A DNA stretch of 31,861 nt from S144-45 sp015494035 (GTDB lineage: Bacteria > Pseudomonadota > Gammaproteobacteria > Xanthomonadales > Marinicellaceae), in assembly GCA_027057345.1 (NCBI GenBank), contig JALUIX010000055.1:1-31861 (forward strand), in the 5' to 3' direction. A program made the translations under genes and the position numbers. The notes beneath the pieces are model-generated. The model did no database searches. It worked only from the letters and a program-made list of their open reading frames with translations, and was not told the origin of the DNA. Below are positions 23,392 through 31,702 of this stretch, piece after piece (the stretch's first letter is position 1; every line of letters begins with the position of its first letter).

Positions 23392-25104
23392 ATGACTCTT
23401 TCCCGCTACCCGGTTTCTTGGACTTTGATCTCCCGTTTCAACCACCGCCGACGGGCAATAAGTCGCCAGTCCATTACCGCCCCTCTCTGGCTGCTTGTTG
23501 GGTTGTTTCTGGCCCTGATGCTGACAGCCTGTAGTGAGTCTGATGACAGCTGGCAGCAGCAAACGCTGGCTCGCATTGAGCGCATTTCCACCACAGGTTG
23601 GGATGATTTTACGGTGCAGCGCCTGCCCAAACTGATGCGAACCATCACCCATCAGCCAGACAAGGCCCGCAGTGCGTGGCTGCAACTGGCCCTGGCTTTG
23701 CAAAGCCATGACCAGCTTGAGGAGGCCAAGCCGATTTTTGCGTATTTGCTGCGCACGGCCGATGCCAGCGACCCGCAAAAACCCGCTTACCGCTACTTCC
23801 TGGCCAGCACCCAGGCGGCCACCGGCGAGCTGGACAAGGCCCTGGCCACCCTGGATGCCGGGCTTGAAGGCCTGAACGACCTGGATCGCATTGCATTTTT
23901 GCTCACCAAGGCTCGCCTGTTCATGGAGCATGGCCGTACCAAAGAGGCGACCGCGGCCCTGAATGAAGTGGAAAAAATAAGCCCGCACTACCCCGAGCTG
24001 CTGTATCGCCAGGCCACCCTGGCCCTGCAGTCGGGTGACTGTCAACGCGCCATTGACAAGCTGCGCCTGATGTTGGAATACAAACCGCAATTGACCCAGC
24101 TGTACGGCCCGCTGGCCAGCGCCTATCGCCTGTGTGGCCAGACAGAAAAAGCCGAACAGGCCACCCAACGTCAAGGCGAAGGCAAACTGGCTTTTGAAAA
24201 CCGGTTTTTGCGACTGGCCGAACAAATTGGCAACCCGGTCAAGTACTTGCGCGGCCGGGTTCGGGAAGCCACCGCCATGAGCAATCTGGCCGCTGCGCTG
24301 AAGCTCAACAGCCAGTTACTGCGGCTGATGCCCAAAGACCCCACTAACCACCTGAATCAGGGCAGCATCCTGTACCGCATGGGGCGTTATGGGCCGGCAG
24401 CAGACGCTTACCGCAAAGGACTGGCCATCCAGGGCGATCACCCCGAACTGTTGACCAACTATGGTAATGCCCTGTGGCAGCTGGGGCAAACGGAAGCCGC
24501 CAAAAACGCCTATGAAAAAGCCCTGCAGGCCGACCCCCGGCAGCAACAGGCACGCTTGAACCTGGCCAGCCTATTGCTGCAAAGCGGTCATGGGGAGGAA
24601 AGTGCAGCCCAGTACCGCAGATTGCTCACCATCGAGCCGGACAATTTTCTGGCCCGGGCCGGTTTGCTGGATGCACTGATTCACAGCAATAAAACCGATT
24701 CCGCCCTTGAGCAACTCAGCGCCTGGTTGAAAGCCTCGGGTGACAAACCACAAACACTGATTCTGACACTCAAAACCCTGTTGCAACCTGAAATTACCCC
24801 GCAGCAGGCGGCCAGCCCCTGGGCACAGGCACAGCTGGCGCCCTTGCCAGGCAAAAAACAGGGGCCACTGGCCACCTCCCCGAGGGCGGGCCAACTGGTT
24901 GATTTACTGGCCTTGTGGCGGGCCAAAACCGGACAGGCCAAAGACAACGAGGCAGTCCTTTCCTGGTGGCACAGCGCGCGCGAACGGCTGAAGCTGCCCA
25001 CTGACAAGGCCGACGAAGAAGCCCTGCGGGATGCCCTGACCACCTTGCATAACGGCCACCTGCCGCCACCGGCCCAATGGCTGGCCGGAGAGAAAAAGTC
25101 ATGA
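23392..25104 (+). CDS. TPR-repeat lipoprotein
   Basis: This 570-residue protein is read from ATG 23392. A long basic N-region leads to a hydrophobic stretch and the lipobox LTAC with Cys47, so it is a probable membrane-anchored lipoprotein. The rest is alpha-helical with tetratricopeptide repeats. The clearest are at about 315-440 (LNQGSILYRMGRYGPAADAY, LLTNYGNALWQLGQTEAAKN, ARLNLASLLLQSGHGEESAA), with more degenerate ones at 85-260. TPRs mediate protein-protein contacts; the partner may be the FG-GAP/UnbV protein encoded next, whose ATG overlaps this stop (ATGA). The frame is open back to 23155, but that segment is translated MITE copy G. The start codon has only a weak GAG upstream. Confidence 0.83.
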   Translation: MTLSRYPVSWTLISRFNHRRRAISRQSITAPLWLLVGLFLALMLTACSESDDSWQQQTLARIERISTTGWDDFTVQRLPKLMRTITHQPDKARSAWLQLALALQSHDQLEEAKPIFAYLLRTADASDPQKPAYRYFLASTQAATGELDKALATLDAGLEGLNDLDRIAFLLTKARLFMEHGRTKEATAALNEVEKISPHYPELLYRQATLALQSGDCQRAIDKLRLMLEYKPQLTQLYGPLASAYRLCGQTEKAEQATQRQGEGKLAFENRFLRLAEQIGNPVKYLRGRVREATAMSNLAAALKLNSQLLRLMPKDPTNHLNQGSILYRMGRYGPAADAYRKGLAIQGDHPELLTNYGNALWQLGQTEAAKNAYEKALQADPRQQQARLNLASLLLQSGHGEESAAQYRRLLTIEPDNFLARAGLLDALIHSNKTDSALEQLSAWLKASGDKPQTLILTLKTLLQPEITPQQAASPWAQAQLAPLPGKKQGPLATSPRAGQLVDLLALWRAKTGQAKDNEAVLSWWHSARERLKLPTDKADEEALRDALTTLHNGHLPPPAQWLAGEKKS

Positions 25105-26804
25105 ATAATCCGCCGATGCGTTCAACCAGTCTCTGCTTGCTTGTGCTGATTGGGCTGGTGCTGACCGGCTGTTCCGCGCCAACTGACTCCGATACCCCGG
25201 CGGCTGCAACGGATAGCGCAACGCAAATCAAGGGAAACACCTCCAGCCAACCCGTGCCCTTGTTGAGCGCGCTGGAAAACCCGTCGCTTGGGGTCGATTT
25301 TGTGCACGATGCCGGTTTTTCCGAGTCCTACTCCATCTACGAGCCACTGGGATCGGGCGTGGCCACTCTGGATGTCAATAACGACGGCTGGCTGGATGTG
25401 TTTTTCCCTCAGTATGGCACCGGCGGTGTCGGTTCCCGGCTGTATCTCAATAATCACGGCCAGGGGTTTGAGGATATTTCCGATCAGGCCGGTATCAGCG
25501 ATGTGCGTGGCCTGATTTTTGCCGCAGCCGCCGATTACAACAACGACGGCCTCACTGATTTGCTCACCGGCGGTGAGAATCAGCTAATGCTGCTTGCCAA
25601 TACCGGAAAAAACGGCTTTGTGGACAGCGGGCTTGTTGCCTCACCCGGCGGGGAGCAGTTTTTTTCCGGCGCCAGCTGGTTTGATGCCGATGCCGATGGC
25701 TGGCTGGATGCCTGGGTCAGTAACTACGTGGATGGGTCACGGCCAGCGGAGTGTCGCCAGGCCGATGGCAGCCGGGGTTTTTGTCCGCCCAGTGCCTACC
25801 CCGATCGTACCGACCTTTTTCTGCATAACCGCCAAGGCAAAGAGTTTCCTCCCTATGCCGGGCCTGAAATCACGGCTCGTGCCGGCTTGGGGGTTGTGGC
25901 GGCGGATTTCGATAACAATGGCTGGCCGGATATTTATGTGGCCAATGATGAAGAAGCCAACCAGCTCTTTCTGAACCAGAACGGGCAGTTCGGGCCTGAT
26001 GAGGCCCTGCGCCGTGGCGCCGGCTTGAACCTGATGGGCGAAACCGAAGCCAGCATGGGCGTGGCCGTGGGCGACATTGACAGCAACGGCTTTCCCGACC
26101 TGTATCTGACCCACTACCGCAACGAAACCAACACCATTTACTATAACCACAACGGACAGTTCACGGACAAAACCGCCCAGGCCGGGCTGGCCACCGAGGT
26201 GCGGCCGGTAACCGGATTTGGCACCGTGTTTACAGACCTGAATGGCGATAACCGGCTGGATATTGTGACGGTCAACGGTTCGGTGGTCACCACCGATGAC
26301 GCCGATGGCCACACCAATGGCCGGCTGCACGCCGAACCGGTGCAAGTGTGGCTGAACACACCCGCTGGTTTCGTTTATCAACAGCGCCTGGCAAAAACCC
26401 TGCCGCTGAAAGTGGGCCGTGGCCTGATTGCGGTGGACTGGGATAATGACGGCGACAAGGATCTGATCAGCAGCAACAACAATCAAAGCCCGACATTCCT
26501 GCGCAACAACAGCAACCCGCCGCATTGGTTGGGCCTGGACCTGCGTTGCCACCAGCGACCAGCCATTGGCACCAAAGTGATCGCGGAAACGGCCGACGGG
26601 CTGCGCTGGCACCGCGCCGTGCACACCGATGGCAGTTATGCGTCCAGTCAGGACCCGCGCCTGCTTTTTTACGGCCTGTCGGGAAACGACCGGATTGCCA
26701 TTCGCTGGCCCGGCGGGCAGCAACAAAACCTGAACCCTGCGGATGTGCCCGGCAACAGCTATGCCGTCGTCACTTGCCCCGCCAGCACACAGAAGGCCGA
26801 CTGA
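25101..26804 (+). CDS. FG-GAP/VCBS-repeat lipoprotein with C-terminal ASPIC/UnbV domain
   Basis: The 567-residue protein has a signal peptide ending in the lipobox LTGC (Cys24). Repeated calcium-binding-like loops of the FG-GAP/VCBS type follow: DVNNDGWLDVFF, DYNNDGLTDLL, DADADGWLDAW, DFDNNGWPDIYVAND, DIDSNGFPDLYLTHY, DLNGDNRLDIV and DWDNDGDKDLI, predicting an integrin-like beta-propeller. The C-terminus (about 470-560) is an ASPIC/UnbV domain (GTKVIAETADG, SYASSQDPRLLFYGL, IRWPGG). Proteins of this architecture (CRTAC1-like) are extracellular or periplasmic and of unknown biochemical role. It overlaps the TPR lipoprotein gene, so the two probably act together. ATG 25101 is preceded by GGAGAG; the frame extends to 25077 inside the TPR gene only. 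Confidence 0.88.
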   Translation: MNNPPMRSTSLCLLVLIGLVLTGCSAPTDSDTPAAATDSATQIKGNTSSQPVPLLSALENPSLGVDFVHDAGFSESYSIYEPLGSGVATLDVNNDGWLDVFFPQYGTGGVGSRLYLNNHGQGFEDISDQAGISDVRGLIFAAAADYNNDGLTDLLTGGENQLMLLANTGKNGFVDSGLVASPGGEQFFSGASWFDADADGWLDAWVSNYVDGSRPAECRQADGSRGFCPPSAYPDRTDLFLHNRQGKEFPPYAGPEITARAGLGVVAADFDNNGWPDIYVANDEEANQLFLNQNGQFGPDEALRRGAGLNLMGETEASMGVAVGDIDSNGFPDLYLTHYRNETNTIYYNHNGQFTDKTAQAGLATEVRPVTGFGTVFTDLNGDNRLDIVTVNGSVVTTDDADGHTNGRLHAEPVQVWLNTPAGFVYQQRLAKTLPLKVGRGLIAVDWDNDGDKDLISSNNNQSPTFLRNNSNPPHWLGLDLRCHQRPAIGTKVIAETADGLRWHRAVHTDGSYASSQDPRLLFYGLSGNDRIAIRWPGGQQQNLNPADVPGNSYAVVTCPASTQKAD

Positions 26805-26810
26805 CCCATA

Positions 26811-26979
26811 GGGGGCTTCTGATTGAATCTGGCGCGAGCAGATTATCGTGTAAATGTAAAATTGTTCAGTTCAAGGCGCAAGCCGCACGCAATAGCAAGA
26901 CTATTGTGAAGGTTTGCAACGCAAAAATGGACGACTTTACACCACAAGATGCCGGGTCACGATTTGATCAGAGCTTCCC
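26811..26979 (+). repeat. Foldback MITE-like element, copy H
   Basis: A 169-bp copy, the longest, with a local duplication in the left arm (TGTAAATGTAAAAT). The left edge is TA (26809-26810) plus GGGGGCTTCTGATTGAATC. The right edge GAGCTTCCC is followed by TG rather than TA. It starts six bases after the UnbV stop and ends about 40 bases before the probable metK promoter. Confidence 0.9.
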
Positions 26980-27017
26980 TGGCCAACAAAGGGCTACCGT
27001 TGGGGCTTTTCTCACGT

Positions 27018-27053
27018 TACAATATATCTCTTTATCCGAACAAAGAGATATAT
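27018..27053 (+). promoter_or_regulatory. metK promoter with long palindromic operator candidate
   Basis: TACAAT (27018-27023) is a probable -10 box. Overlapping its end is a perfect inverted repeat, ATATATCTCTTT (27022-27033) and AAAGAGATATAT (27042-27053), with the 8-base centre ATCCGAAC. The transcription start would fall near 27030 inside the left arm, so the site fits a dimeric repressor operator better than an RNA hairpin. The right arm also contains the only possible ribosome-binding site (AAAGAG, ATG at 27058). SahR, an ArsR-family regulator of SAM-cycle genes in Proteobacteria, is a candidate binder; this is inference from gene content. Confidence 0.7.
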
Positions 27054-27057
27054 AGCC

Positions 27058-28215
27058 ATGAGCGACTACCTGTTTACTTCCGAGTCAGTCTCCGAAGGCC
27101 ATCCGGACAAGGTGGCGGATCAAATTTCCGATGCCGTCCTGGACGCCATTCTCAAAGAAGACGCCAATGCCCGCGTGGCCTGTGAAACCATGGTCAAAAC
27201 CGGCGCGGCCATCGTTTCGGGCGAAATCACCACCGACGCCTGGGTGGACCTGGATAACCTGGTGCGCGAAGTCATCACCGGCATCGGCTATAACAGTTCC
27301 GACGTGGGTTTTGATGGCAACACCTGCGCGGTCATGTCGCTGATTGGCAAACAGTCCGGCGATATCGCCCAGGGCGTGGATCGCACCGCACCGGAAGAAC
27401 AGGGTGCCGGCGATCAGGGGCTGATGTTCGGCTACGCCAGCAACGAAACCGATGTGCTGATGCCTGCCCCCATCACCTACGCGCACCGTCTGGTGCAGCG
27501 GCAAGCCTTTGTGCGACGCACCGGCAAGCTGAACTGGCTGCGCCCTGATGCCAAAAGCCAGCTGACTTTCCGTTACGTGAATGACAAGCCCGTGGGCATA
27601 GACGCGGTGGTGCTTTCCACCCAGCATTCGCCGGAAATCAGTCAACGCGACCTGCGCGAAGCGGTAATGGAAGAGATCATCAAGCCGGTGTTGCCTGAAA
27701 ATTGGATTGACGGTAACACCAAGTTCCACATTAACCCCACAGGCCAGTTCATTATCGGTGGCCCCGTGGGCGACTGCGGTCTGACCGGGCGCAAGATTAT
27801 TGTGGACACCTATGGTGGCATGGCCCGTCATGGCGGTGGTGCCTTTTCCGGCAAGGACCCGTCCAAAGTGGACCGTTCCGCCGCCTATGCTTGCCGATAC
27901 GTGGCTAAAAACGTGGTTGCCGCCGGCCTCGCTGACCGCTGCGAAGTGCAGGTTTCCTATGCCATTGGCGTGGCCGAGCCCACCTCCATCAGCGTCACCA
28001 CTTTTGGCACCGGCAAAGTCGATGACCGCGTCATTGAACGGCTGATCCGCGAACATTTTGACCTGCGTCCCTACGGCATCATCAAGGAGCTGGACCTGAT
28101 CCGCCCCATCTATCAAAAGACCGCCGCCTATGGCCACATGGGCCGTGAGGAACCGGAATTTACCTGGGAAAAAACCGACAAGGCCGATATCCTGCGCAGC
28201 GAAGCCGGGTTGTAA
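27058..28215 (+). CDS. metK: S-adenosylmethionine synthetase
   Basis: The 385-residue enzyme makes SAM from methionine and ATP. It shows the N-terminal SVSEGHPDKVADQISDAVLD, the ATP-binding hexapeptide GAGDQG in EEQGAGDQGLMFGYA, and the second signature GGGAFSGKDPSKVDRSAAYA. The length is normal for bacterial MetK. It begins a cluster with ahcY (54 bp downstream) and metF that recycles SAM through S-adenosylhomocysteine and homocysteine. SAM is also the methyl donor for UbiE and, after decarboxylation, the aminopropyl donor for SpeE in this window. The palindrome over its promoter suggests repression. Confidence 0.98.
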   Translation: MSDYLFTSESVSEGHPDKVADQISDAVLDAILKEDANARVACETMVKTGAAIVSGEITTDAWVDLDNLVREVITGIGYNSSDVGFDGNTCAVMSLIGKQSGDIAQGVDRTAPEEQGAGDQGLMFGYASNETDVLMPAPITYAHRLVQRQAFVRRTGKLNWLRPDAKSQLTFRYVNDKPVGIDAVVLSTQHSPEISQRDLREAVMEEIIKPVLPENWIDGNTKFHINPTGQFIIGGPVGDCGLTGRKIIVDTYGGMARHGGGAFSGKDPSKVDRSAAYACRYVAKNVVAAGLADRCEVQVSYAIGVAEPTSISVTTFGTGKVDDRVIERLIREHFDLRPYGIIKELDLIRPIYQKTAAYGHMGREEPEFTWEKTDKADILRSEAGL

Positions 28216-28269
28216 TCCGGCTTAGTTATTAGTTACACCCTTTCACCAAACACCTAAACGAGAACCACC

Positions 28270-29721
28270 ATGAGCACAGCACAGCAACCCACCATCAAAA
28301 CCGATAACACCCCCGATTATCACGTGGCCGACATCGGCCTGGCTGATTGGGGCCACAAGGAAATCCGTATTGCCGAAACCGAAATGCCGGGCCTGATGGC
28401 CATTCGCGAAGAATATAAGGATGAGCAACCCCTGAAAGGCGCCCGCATTGCCGGTTCGTTGCACATGACCATCCAGACTGCCGTGCTGATCGAAACCCTG
28501 CGCGCGCTGGGTGCCGATGTGCGCTGGGCCTCCTGCAACATCTACTCCACCCAGGATCACGCCGCCGCCGCTATTGCCGATCAGGGCATTCCGGTATTTG
28601 CATTCAAGGGCGAAACGCTGGAAGACTACTGGGAATTCACCCACAAGATCATGGAATGGGACAATGGCGGCACACCCAACATGATTCTGGACGACGGCGG
28701 CGACGCCACCATGCTCATCACCCTGGGCGCCAAAGCCGAAAAAGACCCTTCGGTGCTCGACAACCCCACTTCCGAAGAAGAAGAGTACCTGTTTGCCAGC
28801 ATCAAGAAACGCCTGGCGGAAAAACCCGGCTGGTACAGCAACGTACTGAAAAACATTCAGGGCGTCACGGAAGAAACCACCACCGGCGTGCACCGCCTGT
28901 ATGAAATGGCCAAAAAAGGCGAACTACCCTTCCCGGCCATTAACGTCAATGACTCGGTTACCAAATCCAAATTCGACAACCTTTATGGCTGCCGTGAATC
29001 CCTGGTGGATGGCATCAAACGTGCCACCGACGTGATGATCGCCGGCAAAACCGCCGTGGTCTGCGGCTATGGCGATGTGGGCAAGGGTTGTGCCCAATCC
29101 CTGCGTGGCCTGGGTGCCACCGTCTGGGTCACCGAAATCGATCCCATCTGTGCGCTGCAGGCAGCCATGGAAGGTTACAAGGTGGTGACCATGGAAGAAG
29201 CCGCCGACAAGGGCGATATTTTTGTCACCGCCACGGGCAACTACCACGTCATCACCTACGACCACATGAAACAGATGAAAGACCAGGCCATCGTTTGCAA
29301 CATTGGTCATTTTGATAACGAAATCGACGTGGCCGGGCTGGAAGAAAAATGCCAGTGGGAAGAGATCAAGCCACAGGTGGATCACGTGATTTTCGAAGAC
29401 GGCAAGAAGATTATCCTGCTGGCCAAGGGGCGCCTGGTCAACCTGGGCTGCGCCACCGGACACCCCAGCTTTGTCATGTCCAACTCCTTTACCAATCAGG
29501 TGCTGGCGCAGATGGAGCTATTCCAGGATGCCCAGAAGGAAGAGGGAGAGAAAAAGTACGAGAACAACGTGTACGTACTGCCCAAGCACCTAGATGAGAA
29601 AGTCGCCCGGCTGCACCTAGGCCGCATCGATGCCCACCTGACCACACTCACGCCAGAACAGGCCGCCTACATCGGCGTTTCACCCGAAGGCCCGTTCAAG
29701 CCCGAGCACTACCGCTACTAA
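28270..29721 (+). CDS. ahcY: Adenosylhomocysteinase (S-adenosylhomocysteine hydrolase)
   Basis: The 483-residue NAD-dependent enzyme splits S-adenosylhomocysteine to homocysteine and adenosine. Features are DIGLADWGHKEIRIAETEMP near the N-terminus, GSLHMTIQTAVLIETL, SKFDNLYGCRESLVDGIKRA, the NAD-binding GYGDVGKGCAQSLRG (Rossmann) and the C-terminal KPEHYRY. It includes the insertion (SEEEEYLFASIKKRLAEKPG) found in one branch of bacterial and eukaryal enzymes and absent in shorter ones. The 54-bp gap from metK has ACGAG before the ATG and is too short for a SAH riboswitch. Its presence means the cell uses the AhcY route rather than Pfs/LuxS for SAH, at least in part. Confidence 0.98.
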   Translation: MSTAQQPTIKTDNTPDYHVADIGLADWGHKEIRIAETEMPGLMAIREEYKDEQPLKGARIAGSLHMTIQTAVLIETLRALGADVRWASCNIYSTQDHAAAAIADQGIPVFAFKGETLEDYWEFTHKIMEWDNGGTPNMILDDGGDATMLITLGAKAEKDPSVLDNPTSEEEEYLFASIKKRLAEKPGWYSNVLKNIQGVTEETTTGVHRLYEMAKKGELPFPAINVNDSVTKSKFDNLYGCRESLVDGIKRATDVMIAGKTAVVCGYGDVGKGCAQSLRGLGATVWVTEIDPICALQAAMEGYKVVTMEEAADKGDIFVTATGNYHVITYDHMKQMKDQAIVCNIGHFDNEIDVAGLEEKCQWEEIKPQVDHVIFEDGKKIILLAKGRLVNLGCATGHPSFVMSNSFTNQVLAQMELFQDAQKEEGEKKYENNVYVLPKHLDEKVARLHLGRIDAHLTTLTPEQAAYIGVSPEGPFKPEHYRY

Positions 29722-29736
29722 AGCGGCATCAGTAAC

Positions 29737-30570
29737 ATGAGCAAACGCGGTTTCAGTTTCGAGTTTTTCCCGCCCAGAACACCGGAGCAGCAAGTGGCTC
29801 TGGCGGTCACGCAGGAAAAATTGCGGCAGCTGGAACCGCAGTTTTTTTCTGTCACCTTCGGGGCTGGTGGTTCCACGCTGGATGCCACCCGAGAGACCGT
29901 GCTGGAACTGCAAAAGCACGGTTCGCCCGTGGTGGTTCCGCATTTGTCATGCATGGGCGGCACGCCCGAATCCATCAAGGCGCTGCTGCAGGAATACCTG
30001 GAAGCCGGCATTGACCATATCCTCGCCCTGCGTGGCGACGTGCCTTCGGGCATGGGGTCGGTGGGCTACTTCCGTCACGCCAATGAGCTGATCGAATTTA
30101 TCCGCACGGAATTCGGTGAGGCCTTCCACATCACGGCCGCGGCCTATCCGGAGGTTCATCCGGAAAGTGAAAGTCGCGCCAGTGACCTGAAACACCTGAA
30201 GCACAAAGTGGATACCGGGGTCGACCAGCTGATCACGCAGTTCTTTTTTAATGCCGACGCCTATTTCCAGTTTGTGGACGATGCCCGCAAGGCAGGCATT
30301 GACGTGCCCATCATCCCGGGCATCATGCCCATCACCAACTACAGCAACATCAAGCGGTTCTGCGATTTTTGCGGTGCCGACATGCCGCGCTGGCTGCAAT
30401 TCAAATTGCGTGACTTTGGTGACGACCGCAAGGCCATTCAGGCTTTTGGCACGGATTACATTACCCACCTCAGCCAGCAACTGCTGGACGGCGGAGCCCC
30501 TTCCCTGCACTTCTACACCCTGAACCGGGCCAAAGCCACACTGGATATCGTCAATCAGCTCCAGCCGTAA
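29737..30570 (+). CDS. metF: 5,10-methylenetetrahydrofolate reductase
   Basis: The 277-residue flavoprotein reduces methylene-THF to methyl-THF, the methyl source for methionine synthase. Visible motifs are FSFEFFPPRTPEQQ with the catalytic Glu near residue 9, VTFGAGGST, PHLSCMG, ILALRGDVP, AAYPEVHPES and FFFNADAYFQFVDDAR. It starts 15 bp after the ahcY stop, with no obvious Shine-Dalgarno, and closes the metK–ahcY–metF unit. Methionine synthase itself (metH or metE) is not in the window. The 145-bp gap after it has no clear hairpin terminator. Confidence 0.97.
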   Translation: MSKRGFSFEFFPPRTPEQQVALAVTQEKLRQLEPQFFSVTFGAGGSTLDATRETVLELQKHGSPVVVPHLSCMGGTPESIKALLQEYLEAGIDHILALRGDVPSGMGSVGYFRHANELIEFIRTEFGEAFHITAAAYPEVHPESESRASDLKHLKHKVDTGVDQLITQFFFNADAYFQFVDDARKAGIDVPIIPGIMPITNYSNIKRFCDFCGADMPRWLQFKLRDFGDDRKAIQAFGTDYITHLSQQLLDGGAPSLHFYTLNRAKATLDIVNQLQP

Positions 30571-30663
30571 AGCCTTGGTTTCTACAGCATCAAACGTTCG
30601 GTTTTCGTAATCGATGCTCTATTTTTGTTCCTAAATTCAGGTCATCGACTTTCACATTCACAG

Positions 30664-30669
30664 TATAAT
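30664..30669 (+). promoter_or_regulatory. Probable -10 box for the secreted protein gene
   Basis: CACAGTATAATGCGG contains a perfect TATAAT 52 bases before the ATG at 30716. No convincing -35 box is seen (GTCATC at 17-bp spacing). Confidence 0.45.
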
Positions 30670-30715
30670 GCGGCCATACTATTGTGGTATTTCACTTAAC
30701 GATTCGGGGGGAATC

Positions 30716-31627
30716 ATGAAATTACGCGCTTTTCTTGGCGGCATTCTGCTGCTGACTTCATCCGTTACTGCCTTTGCCAGCACCGGCACCACCAATGATC
30801 TGGCCGATGGCACCGAGAACAACAATGGTACCATCAGCACGGTGCCCAGCAACTACCAGTTTCCAGCCGCACCCAGTGCCGCTAATGGCATCCTGTACAG
30901 CAATGGCCAATTGATCACGCATCCGGGAGCAGGCCCCAGTGGCGAAGACGTGAGCGTGTTGCAAAATGGCTCACTGGGCATGACCACCCTGGGTTTTGGT
31001 CACCAGGTTTCGTCCGACTTCCGAATTGCGGATGATTTCACCATCAGTGATCCCTTCTGGGACATTGAGGAAATCACTTTTTACGCCTACCAGACTGGAG
31101 AAACCGCCTCCACCATCACGGCGGTCAACCTGCGCATCTGGGACGGCCCACCCGGCCAGCCCGGCAGTAACATTGTGTTTGGCGATGACACCACCAATCG
31201 CATGACCTCCACGGTGTATGCCAACATCCTGCGGGCCACCGAGCAGCAACCACCGGCAGGCACCACTGGCACCAGCTTTCCCACCAATCGCCAGATTGCC
31301 GCCAGCACAGTGGCGGTCAATATTCGCCTCAACCAGGGCACCTACTGGCTGGACTGGCAAAGTGATGGCTCCGGAGCCTCTGGCCCCTGGGCACCACCTA
31401 TCACCATTCTCGGCCAGACCACTACAGGCAACGCCATGCAATATACCGGTTCCTGGGGACCCGCCCTGGATGGCGGAACAAGCGCTCCCCAAGGGTTTCC
31501 TTTTGTGGTGGCCGGTACGGCCATCATTCCGCAAATCCCGGCCAGCAACCGCTACACCTTGCTGCTGCTGTTTGGTGGCCTGGGTGCATTGGCTGTGCTG
31601 ACGCTTTATCGACGTCGAGCGCGCTGA
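30716..31627 (+). CDS. Secreted protein with IPTL/PEP-CTERM-like C-terminal sorting signal
   Basis: The 303-residue protein has a Sec signal peptide (MKLRAFLGGILLLTSSVTAF, probable cleavage after AFAS). The central part is rich in Thr, Gly, Pro, Asn and Ser, with FRIADDFTISDPFWDIEEIT and repeated aromatic/Thr strands, suggesting a beta-sandwich, extracellular domain. The C-terminus carries IPQIPASNRY, a hydrophobic helix (TLLLLFGGLGALAVLTLY) and the basic end RRRAR. This tripartite tail resembles the IPTL-CTERM or PEP-CTERM signals processed by exosortases; the canonical PEP is absent. Such proteins are often linked to exopolysaccharide or biofilm. ATG 30716 has GGGGGGA upstream; the frame is open to 30668. 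No exosortase gene is in the window. Confidence 0.75.
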   Translation: MKLRAFLGGILLLTSSVTAFASTGTTNDLADGTENNNGTISTVPSNYQFPAAPSAANGILYSNGQLITHPGAGPSGEDVSVLQNGSLGMTTLGFGHQVSSDFRIADDFTISDPFWDIEEITFYAYQTGETASTITAVNLRIWDGPPGQPGSNIVFGDDTTNRMTSTVYANILRATEQQPPAGTTGTSFPTNRQIAASTVAVNIRLNQGTYWLDWQSDGSGASGPWAPPITILGQTTTGNAMQYTGSWGPALDGGTSAPQGFPFVVAGTAIIPQIPASNRYTLLLLFGGLGALAVLTLYRRRAR

Positions 31628-31652
31628 AGGCGCATCTCCATCCTGACACAAA

Positions 31653-31682
31653 CAGAAAGCCCGGAAATTTCCGGGCTTTCTG
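31653..31682. terminator. Bidirectional palindromic terminator
   Basis: A perfect 30-bp palindrome with arms CAGAAAGCCCGGAAA and TTTCCGGGCTTTCTG lies 26 bases after the secreted-protein stop and 21 bases before the end of convergent queA. The stem is GC-rich with A/T-rich flanks on both strands, so it can end transcription from either side. Confidence 0.85.
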
Positions 31683-31702
31683 GTATACAGGTGTCAGCCA
31701 TT

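Noticed and set aside
26980..27057. SAM riboswitch before metK
   Set aside because: The predicted leader is under 30 nt; the only structure is the palindrome, which overlaps the promoter.
28216..28269. SAH riboswitch before ahcY
   Set aside because: The gap is only 54 bases and does not show the conserved SAH aptamer core.
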